Below are positions 6,180 to 9,953 of a DNA stretch of 9,953 nt, one piece after another (position 1 is the first letter of the stretch; the number at the start of each line of letters is the position of its first letter). A program made the translations under genes and the position numbers. Source of the stretch: an uncultured Erysipelotrichaceae bacterium (GTDB lineage Bacteria > Bacillota_I > Bacilli_A > Erysipelotrichales > Erysipelotrichaceae); the NCBI GenBank assembly GCA_902796465.1, contig CADBPK010000308.1:1-9953 (forward strand), in the 5' to 3' direction. The notes under the pieces were generated by a model. That model did no database searches. It was given only the letters and a program-made list of their open reading frames with translations, and was not told where the DNA came from.

Positions 6180-6887
6180 ATGTCTAAGAACAGTCTGACC
6201 AGAGAACTTGCCTATATGGCAATTTACATTGCTTTGTATGTTGTGCTGAAATTTGCCGGAGATCTGATCCCGATCCTGAAGATGCCGAACGGCGGATCGA
6301 TCGAACTGGAACTGATCGCGGTATTTATCGCTTCATACCACCTTGGCTGGAAAGGCGGCGCATGTGTCGCTGTATTATCCTGGATCATGACGATCGTCAT
6401 GGGATTCCCGATGTATTTCGTCCATCCTGTCCAGATCGCCCTGGACTATCTGCTGCCGCTGCTTGTATGCGGACTCGCATCGCTTCTGTGGCCGATGAAG
6501 GAAACCGGGAATGTCCTCTCCGTCTGCATGTCTCTTGCGACCGGGCTTCTGGCCTTTGCGGGGATCCACTACAGTTTTCCGGCATCCGTCATAAGCACAA
6601 TAGCAGCCGTGCTGTTTGCGATCGGTACATTCGTGTTTACCTACTGGTATCTGAAAGAGAAGAAATCCTACGGTATTGTGCTGTCCATGCTGCTGAAGTA
6701 TCTGTGCACTGTATTGTCAGGCGCATATTACTGGGCAGAAGGGACTGCGGCCGGAAGTGCGGAAGCCTGGACATTCTCACTGTCCTATAATCTCGGATAC
6801 AACTTTGTCACGATGATCGTCTGCATCTTCGCAGTTCCGTTCCTGATTCAGCAGCTGAATAAAACACATACAAAGATCAATGGTTGA
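6180..6887 (+). CDS. thiT: Thiamine ECF transporter substrate-binding subunit ThiT
   Basis: Integral membrane S-component that binds thiamine and works with the shared EcfA/EcfA'/EcfT module (not in this window). The 235-residue protein is highly hydrophobic with at least six membrane segments; clear ones lie near residues 9-29, 43-56, 60-78, 84-104, 134-157, 167-186 and 200-226. QIALDYLLPL (84-93) and YYWAEG...SLSYNLGYN (183-208) resemble the thiamine-binding helices of ThiT, with W185, Y203 and N208 as likely ligand contacts. The start is taken at 6180 because GGAGG (6167-6171) lies 8 nt upstream; the in-frame ATG at 6153 would start inside the riboswitch platform. The TPP riboswitch in front strongly supports thiamine as substrate. 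The protein seems about 50 residues longer than the Lactococcus ThiT I recall. A terminator follows directly. Confidence 0.93.
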   Translation: MSKNSLTRELAYMAIYIALYVVLKFAGDLIPILKMPNGGSIELELIAVFIASYHLGWKGGACVAVLSWIMTIVMGFPMYFVHPVQIALDYLLPLLVCGLASLLWPMKETGNVLSVCMSLATGLLAFAGIHYSFPASVISTIAAVLFAIGTFVFTYWYLKEKKSYGIVLSMLLKYLCTVLSGAYYWAEGTAAGSAEAWTFSLSYNLGYNFVTMIVCIFAVPFLIQQLNKTHTKING

Positions 6888-6913
6888 AAGGGATTCATAA
6901 GAATCCTTTTTTT
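6887..6913 (+). terminator. Rho-independent terminator after thiT
   Basis: GGATTC (6891-6896) pairs with GAATCC (6901-6906) around an ATAA loop. The stem is extended by a G-U pair and three A-U pairs into the run of eight T (6907-6913 and following). It starts at the last base of the thiT stop codon. Confidence 0.9.
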
Positions 6914-6938
6914 AGCACCCAATCAAATTAACTGCTAA
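6912..6938. promoter_or_regulatory. Degenerate second CIRCE-like element
   Basis: TTAGCACCC, a 9-nt spacer, then AACTGCTAA: the half-site cores TTAGCA and TGCTAA are kept at exactly the CIRCE spacing, but the inner positions diverge from TTAGCACTC-N9-GAGTGCTAA. It lies 72 nt upstream of the better CIRCE and touches the thiT terminator U-tract. It is possibly a weak HrcA site or a decayed operator. Confidence 0.4.
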
Positions 6939-7010
6939 CATGGAAAAGCCTGTAAATAAAGGGATTATGCTCTTATATAATCAATAATAAGGAATATGCT
7001 AAAACGAAAA

Positions 7011-7037
7011 TTAGCACTTAACTATTGACAGTGCTAA
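7011..7037. promoter_or_regulatory. CIRCE operator (HrcA binding site)
   Basis: TTAGCACTT-N9-CAGTGCTAA matches the CIRCE consensus TTAGCACTC-N9-GAGTGCTAA at 16 of 18 positions, with the correct 9-nt spacer. It overlaps the -35 of the small heat-shock promoter, the standard arrangement for HrcA repression that is relieved on heat shock. hrcA itself is not in this window. Confidence 0.93.
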
Positions 7038-7052
7038 TTATTGCGCTATAAT
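7025..7052 (+). promoter_or_regulatory. Sigma-A promoter of the hsp20 pair
   Basis: Consensus TTGACA (7025-7030) and consensus TATAAT (7047-7052) are separated by 16 nt. The -35 lies inside CIRCE, so HrcA would block polymerase. The predicted start is near 7059, about 28 nt before the first ATG. Confidence 0.9.
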
Positions 7053-7086
7053 GATATCGTAAATAAAAAGAAAAGAGGTACACAGT

Positions 7087-7494
7087 ATGAGATTTATTCC
7101 TGAAAGAAAAGATTTTATGGATTCACTGCTGGAAGATACCGTTAATATTCCGGCTGCACGCAGTGATCTGATGCGTACGGATATCCGCAAGACAAATGAT
7201 GCATATTTCCTGGACATTGAAATGTGCGGATATGCAAAAGATGAGATTGAGATCAGCCTGTATAACGGCAATCTGACAGTACGCGGAATGCATAAGGCAG
7301 ATACTCCGAAGAAAGAGGGCAGCATCGTCCGGCAGGAAAGATATCACGGAACATGTTCGAGAACCTATTATGTCGGCTCTGCATTGAGAGAAGAAGATGT
7401 TAAGGCATCTTATGAAAACGGTATTCTGACAGTTGAGATTCCGACGCCTGAAAAGCGGGAAGCGGAACAGAAAAAATATATTTCGATTGAATGA
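7087..7494 (+). CDS. hsp20: Hsp20/alpha-crystallin small heat-shock protein, copy 1
   Basis: ATP-independent holdase chaperone that forms oligomers and keeps unfolding proteins soluble. At 135 residues it is a typical length. The N-terminal arm is about residues 1-30, the alpha-crystallin domain about 31-120 with the hallmark ASYENGIL (107-114), and the tail ends in the oligomer-forming I-x-I motif (I132, I134). GAGGT at 7075-7079 lies 7 nt before the ATG. The gene is controlled by the CIRCE-covered promoter and is followed after 13 nt by a second hsp20. One oddity is the usual (D/E)LPG turn, which reads E-M-C-G (45-48), losing the Pro that copy 2 keeps. The copies are paralogues, most similar at SLYNGNL and VRQERY-type segments. 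Confidence 0.94.
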   Translation: MRFIPERKDFMDSLLEDTVNIPAARSDLMRTDIRKTNDAYFLDIEMCGYAKDEIEISLYNGNLTVRGMHKADTPKKEGSIVRQERYHGTCSRTYYVGSALREEDVKASYENGILTVEIPTPEKREAEQKKYISIE

Positions 7495-7507
7495 GGAGGT
7501 ATAAACC

Positions 7508-7930
7508 ATGAAATTTTCACCGGTAAACAGAACAGCTAACAGTGTATTTGATCTTTTTGATGATGTAATAAACACTCCGTTTTTTACAGCCAACCAGATG
7601 ATGAAAACAGATATCCGTGAAAAAGACGGAAAGTATTACTTCGATATCGATCTTCCGGGTTATGCAAAGGAAGATATTGAGATCAGCCTGTACAACGGCA
7701 ATCTTTCGATCAAAGCAGCCCACAAAACATCAAACGAAGAAAAGGATGATAAAGGAACAGTCATCCGTCAGGAAAGATATACCGGCACATGTGAAAGAAG
7801 TTTCTATGTTGGTGATGCGATCCGCGAAACCGACATCCGTGCTTCCTTTAACAACGGTATCCTGACACTTGAAATTCCGACTGCAGAACAGAAGGAAAAA
7901 GAAGAAAAGAAGTATATCGACATTCTCTGA
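7508..7930 (+). CDS. hsp20: Hsp20/alpha-crystallin small heat-shock protein, copy 2
   Basis: Second small heat-shock holdase of the tandem pair, 140 residues. The alpha-crystallin domain spans about 33-125 and includes DLPGYAKEDIEISLYNGNL (48-66) and the hallmark ASFNNGILTLE (112-122). The tail has the I-x-I motif IDI (137-139). The N-terminal arm has the FDLFDD pattern common in bacterial Hsp20 (SVFDLFDDV, 12-20), which copy 1 lacks. AGGAGG overlaps the copy 1 stop and lies 8 nt before the ATG, so the pair is one transcript. Together they may form mixed oligomers (inference). A terminator follows 15-20 nt after the stop. Confidence 0.95.
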   Translation: MKFSPVNRTANSVFDLFDDVINTPFFTANQMMKTDIREKDGKYYFDIDLPGYAKEDIEISLYNGNLSIKAAHKTSNEEKDDKGTVIRQERYTGTCERSFYVGDAIRETDIRASFNNGILTLEIPTAEQKEKEEKKYIDIL

Positions 7931-7945
7931 GAGAGGATCAGACAC

Positions 7946-7980
7946 AAGGCAGACGTCATGTTGAACGTCTGCTTTTCCTT
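7946..7980 (+). terminator. Rho-independent terminator after the hsp20 pair
   Basis: A perfect 8-bp stem, GCAGACGT (7949-7956) with ACGTCTGC (7965-7972), is extended by a G-U and two A-U pairs around an 8-nt loop. TTTTCCTT follows. Confidence 0.9.
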
Positions 7981-7989
7981 TGGTATGAT
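7961..7989 (+). promoter_or_regulatory. Promoter of the phosphatase gene, embedded in the terminator
   Basis: TTGAAC (7961-7966) and TATGAT (7984-7989) are 17 nt apart, with a TG one base before the -10 element (7981-7983 TGG). The -35 lies in the loop and right arm of the hsp20 terminator. The predicted start is near 7996, directly in front of the ribosome binding site. Confidence 0.6.
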
Positions 7990-8011
7990 GGCAAAAAGAA
8001 AGGGGATCATC

Positions 8012-8797
8012 ATGCCTGCTGAAAGAGTAATTGAATTGTCCGGTGCCACGAACTGCCGCAGTCTCGGAGAAATAAAAACAACGGAAGGCAAAAAGATACG
8101 GAATCATGTTCTTCTGCGCTGCTGTGAAATATCCGGCATCACAGACCGGGACTGTGAGATCCTGAAAGATCAGGAAAAACTTCTGGCCGTCATCGATCTT
8201 CGTACCCGTGCGGAGGCAGTGCAGAGGCCTGACCGTGTGATAACCGGTGTGCAGTATTATTCCATGCCTGTATTTACGGAAGCGAAAGTCGGCATCACGC
8301 ATGAAGAAGAAACCAGAAAGCAGGGAACAACGCCGAGCGGAATGGAATGGCTGTACCGGATGATGGTCTGTGATGAATCATGCCGGAAAGCATTTTCCGA
8401 TGTCCTTCATTTCCTGGTCGGATTTGATTACACCAAAGGTTCTGTTCTCTGGCACTGTTCCGAAGGAAAAGACAGATGCGGTCTTACGGCGGCATTTACC
8501 GAAGCACTGCTGGGCGTTTCCGAAGAAGATATCCTGGCGGATTATCTGTATACCAATATAAGAAACGGTCCGAGAAATAAAGCAGAACTGGAGAAAGCAG
8601 TCCGGAGCGGAAGGATCACAAGGAAAGAAGCCGATCAGGCATGGCTGCTGTATTCAGCCCGCAGTGAGTATCTTTTCGCGGCTCAGAAAGGCATACAGGA
8701 ACTGTACGGAACCATGGATGCATTTCTGCGTGACGGTCTGATGATTACAGAAGAGGAAAAACAGATCTTCTGTAATAAAGTGCTCGGGAACAGCTGA
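8012..8797 (+). CDS. Tyrosine-protein phosphatase family protein (Y_phosphatase3-like)
   Basis: A cysteine-based phosphatase of the type often annotated as protein-tyrosine/serine phosphatase, 261 residues from the chosen start and without a signal peptide. The P-loop HCSEGKDRCG (148-157) gives catalytic C149 and phosphate-binding R155; the usual HCxxGKDRTG has Thr where this has C156. Upstream family features are NCRSLG (14-19, usually NFRDLG) and VIDLRTRAE (60-68). An open frame extends back to 7958, but that ATG is inside the preceding terminator loop. The ATG at 8012 has AAAGGGG (7999-8005) at 6-7 nt, and family similarity begins just after it. Substrate is unknown; related proteins act on phosphotyrosine, phosphoserine or phosphoinositides. 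It appears to be a single-gene unit between the heat-shock pair and the cysteine unit. Confidence 0.88.
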   Translation: MPAERVIELSGATNCRSLGEIKTTEGKKIRNHVLLRCCEISGITDRDCEILKDQEKLLAVIDLRTRAEAVQRPDRVITGVQYYSMPVFTEAKVGITHEEETRKQGTTPSGMEWLYRMMVCDESCRKAFSDVLHFLVGFDYTKGSVLWHCSEGKDRCGLTAAFTEALLGVSEEDILADYLYTNIRNGPRNKAELEKAVRSGRITRKEADQAWLLYSARSEYLFAAQKGIQELYGTMDAFLRDGLMITEEEKQIFCNKVLGNS

Positions 8798-8806
8798 TCG
8801 TTTCCG
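8785..8806 (+). other. Hairpin at the phosphatase gene end, no U-tract
   Basis: CGGGAAC (8785-8791) pairs with GTTTCCG (8800-8806), 7 bp with one G-U, around an 8-nt loop that holds the stop codon. It lacks a U-tract and runs straight into the next promoter, so it is at best a weak terminator or a 3'-end protecting hairpin. Confidence 0.3.
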
Positions 8807-8835
8807 TTGACATTCCATCTATTGAAGGATACTAT
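8807..8835 (+). promoter_or_regulatory. Sigma-A promoter of the cysteine leader-cysK unit
   Basis: Consensus TTGACA (8807-8812) and TACTAT (8830-8835) are 17 nt apart. The predicted start is near 8842, giving a leader of about 150 nt before cysK. A TATAAT at 8847-8852 could be an alternative -10, but its candidate -35 (TTGAAG, 8822-8827) is 19 nt away. Confidence 0.8.
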
Positions 8836-8867
8836 TAGGACAAGTTTATAATTGGAAAGGGGTCCGT

Positions 8868-8912
8868 ATGTTTCTGTTGTCTGTACAGAGCGGCTGCTGC
8901 CGCAAAGAATAG
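8868..8912 (+). CDS. Putative 14-residue Cys-Cys leader peptide of an attenuator
   Basis: ATG to TAG encodes MFLLSVQSGCCRKE. A purine-rich ribosome binding site GGAAAGGGG (8854-8862) lies 5 nt before the ATG. Two adjacent Cys TGC codons (8895-8900) are followed by only three more codons and a stop, which abuts the antiterminator arm by one base. This codon pair, placed in the leader of a cysteine synthase gene, is the signature of a ribosome-sensing control peptide rather than a functional protein. Within the ORF, GCGGC (8890-8894) and GCCGC (8899-8903) can form a hairpin with loop TGCT, a possible pause structure over the Cys codons. Not seen: any T-box or riboswitch core that would offer an alternative. 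Expression is inferred. Confidence 0.75.
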   Translation: MFLLSVQSGCCRKE

Positions 8913-8957
8913 GAAACCGGGCTCAAGTATCAGAATTCAATCGTCGAGTCCGGTTTC
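8913..8957 (+). promoter_or_regulatory. cysK: Antiterminator stem of the cysK attenuator
   Basis: GAAACCGGGCTC (8913-8924) pairs with GAGTCCGGTTTC (8946-8957): 12 bp with a single G-U, enclosing a 21-nt loop. The right arm is the same segment that forms the left arm of the downstream terminator, so the two structures exclude each other. The left arm begins one base after the leader stop, so a ribosome that finishes the leader would cover it. Confidence 0.75.
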
Positions 8958-8975
8958 AATGACCGGGCTTTTATT
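8946..8975 (+). terminator. cysK: Attenuator terminator upstream of cysK
   Basis: AGTCCGGT (8947-8954) pairs with ACCGGGCT (8962-8969): 8 bp with one G-U, 7-nt loop, followed by TTTTATT. It ends 19 nt before the cysK start and just before its ribosome binding site, with no gene end nearby, so it can only act as a conditional terminator of the cysK leader. Confidence 0.8.
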
Positions 8976-8993
8976 CAGCAGGAGGGATTTATT

Positions 8994-9932
8994 ATGAGCA
9001 GGATCTATACTTCAGCTGCACAGCTGATCGGAAGTACACCGCTTCTGGAACTGGTCAATCTTGAGAAAAAACTGAACCTGAAAGCAAAGCTGCTTGCGAA
9101 AGTGGAACTTTTCAATCCGGCAGGATCTGTCAAAGACCGCGTGGCGGACAAAATGATCCGTGACGCCGAGGAAAGAGGCATACTGAAACCGGGAGGCATC
9201 ATCATTGAACCTACCAGCGGCAATACCGGTATCGGCCTCAGCATGATCGCTGCCGCAAAAGGATACAGGATGATCGTGGTCATGCCGGATACCATGTCTG
9301 CTGAGAGAATTGCCCTGATGAAGGGTTATGGAGCGGAAGTTGTACTGTCGGACGGAAAATACGGCATGAGCGGTGCGATCCGGAAGGCAGAGGAAATCGA
9401 AAAAGAAAATCCGGGCAGTCTCATCGCCGGTCAGTTTGTCAATCCGGCAAACTGGAAGGCACATTATGAGACGACAGGTCCCGAGATCTGGCAGGATACA
9501 GACGGGAAAGCGGATGTATTCGTCGCCGGAGTCGGAACCGGCGGGACGATTACCGGAACAGGCAGATATCTGAAGGAAAAGAATCCGGGTATCCGCATTG
9601 TAGCGGTAGAGCCGGATACCAGTGCAGTCCTTTCAGGGGATCCGGCAGGTGCCCACAAGATCCAGGGCATCGGTGCGGGATTTATCCCTGAAGTGCTGGA
9701 TACAGGCATTTATGACGAGATCATCCGGGTCCGGAATGAAGATGCTTTTGAGACAGGAAAGCTGCTGGCAGTAACAGAGGGACTTCTGACCGGTATTTCA
9801 TCCGGTGCCGCATTATGGGCTGCTGTTAAACTTGCAGAACAGGAAGCTTATAACGGAAAGAATATCGTTGTGCTTCTTCCGGATTCCGGTGACCGGTATC
9901 TGTCCACACCGCTTTACGGGAGTGCATCATGA
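8994..9932 (+). CDS. cysK: Cysteine synthase (O-acetylserine thiol-lyase)
   Basis: PLP enzyme that makes L-cysteine from O-acetyl-L-serine and sulfide; cytoplasmic dimer. The 312 residues match CysK length. N-terminal LIGSTPLLEL (11-20) is followed by the PLP-lysine motif NPAGSVKDR (K47), the substrate loop PTSGNTG (73-79), the phosphate-binding GVGTGGTITG (179-188), and GISSGAA (267-273) with PDSGDRYLST (296-305) near the C-terminus. The phosphate loop reads GTGGT, typical of CysK/CysM; the group is hard to split from cystathionine beta-synthase-like proteins on motifs alone, but size and the lack of extra domains favour CysK. GGAGGG (8981-8986) lies 7 nt before the ATG. It is controlled by the upstream promoter and likely Cys-codon attenuator. 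Its stop overlaps the next start (ATGA). Confidence 0.95.
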   Translation: MSRIYTSAAQLIGSTPLLELVNLEKKLNLKAKLLAKVELFNPAGSVKDRVADKMIRDAEERGILKPGGIIIEPTSGNTGIGLSMIAAAKGYRMIVVMPDTMSAERIALMKGYGAEVVLSDGKYGMSGAIRKAEEIEKENPGSLIAGQFVNPANWKAHYETTGPEIWQDTDGKADVFVAGVGTGGTITGTGRYLKEKNPGIRIVAVEPDTSAVLSGDPAGAHKIQGIGAGFIPEVLDTGIYDEIIRVRNEDAFETGKLLAVTEGLLTGISSGAALWAAVKLAEQEAYNGKNIVVLLPDSGDRYLSTPLYGSAS

Positions 9933-9953
9933 ACCGCTATCGTCAGCTGATCC
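9929..9953 (+). CDS. Start of an unidentified gene coupled to cysK (3' truncated by window edge)
   Basis: ATG at 9929 overlaps the cysK stop as ATGA, and the frame stays open for the 8 codons available (MNRYRQLI). GGGAG (9918-9922) lies 6 nt upstream as a ribosome binding site. The coupling suggests a partner in cysteine or sulfur metabolism (a serine acetyltransferase would be a common one), but eight residues do not identify it. Confidence 0.6.

Noticed and set aside
6976..6981. TATAAT upstream of the CIRCE as an extra promoter
   Set aside because: No acceptable -35 at 15-19 nt and no need for it, since a consensus promoter exists at 7025-7052.
7958..8011. Upstream ATG extending the phosphatase by 18 residues
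   Set aside because: It lies in the loop of the hsp20 terminator and upstream of the likely transcription start, has no ribosome binding site, and gives a low-similarity N-terminus.
8842..8993. T-box riboswitch for cysteine upstream of cysK
   Set aside because: No T-box consensus (GGTGGNACCGCG-type), no stem I features, and the leader of about 150 nt is too short for a full T-box; the Cys-codon ORF with attenuator stems explains the region better.
1..9953. CRISPR arrays, tRNA genes, transposases, phage genes
   Set aside because: No regular direct repeats with spacers, no cloverleaf-like segments in the intergenic gaps, and no integrase or transposase motifs were seen; the window is ordinary chromosomal housekeeping sequence apart from the findings listed.

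Overview
This window looks like a chromosomal stretch of a low-to-mid GC Bacillota. The reasons are strong AGGAGG-type ribosome binding sites, an ECF-type ThiT thiamine transporter under a TPP riboswitch, a CIRCE (HrcA) operator, YhaM-type cysteine desulfidase, and sigma-A-like promoters with U-tract terminators. A gut-type clostridial or erysipelotrichial lineage would fit, but the sequence alone does not settle this. No mobile element, CRISPR array, tRNA or rRNA was seen.

Layout. (1) 1-2527 is the 3' part of a histidine operon, hisH(partial)-hisA-hisF-hisI-hisE, with ATGA stop/start overlaps at the first three junctions. It closes with a long hairpin terminator that contains the hisE stop codon. 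(2) 2540-5225 is a two-gene unit with its own promoter. It encodes a protein with a variant diadenylate-cyclase-like (DisA_N/DAC) C-terminal domain, then an Fe-S L-cysteine desulfidase. (3) 5216-6004, on the minus strand, is a spermidine-synthase-like protein that converges on and overlaps the cysteine desulfidase gene. (4) 6034-6887 is a divergent promoter region with a perfect inverted repeat, then a TPP riboswitch and thiT. (5) 6912-7972 is a heat-shock unit: a CIRCE operator, a second degraded CIRCE-like element, two tandem small heat-shock proteins and a terminator. (6) 7961-8797 is a tyrosine-phosphatase-family protein whose promoter is embedded in the preceding terminator. (7) 8807-9953 is a cysteine biosynthesis unit, cysK plus the first codons of a coupled gene.

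The most interesting element is the 180-nt leader in front of cysK. It has a good promoter, a Shine-Dalgarno and a 14-codon ORF (8868-8912) with two adjacent Cys codons. Its stop abuts one arm of a 12-bp antiterminator, which is mutually exclusive with a U-tract terminator just before cysK. The layout is that of a classical ribosome-mediated amino-acid attenuator for cysteine, whereas Bacillota more often use T-boxes or CymR for sulfur genes. Cysteine breakdown (2586-5225 unit) and cysteine synthesis (cysK) therefore both lie in this window, in separate transcription units.

Other points of interest are the degenerate RHR motif of the DAC-like protein, the array of CIRCE half-sites, an operator-like palindrome between the divergent genes, and a terminator lying inside a convergent coding overlap. 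All functional statements are read from sequence motifs recognised by eye; no database search was run.
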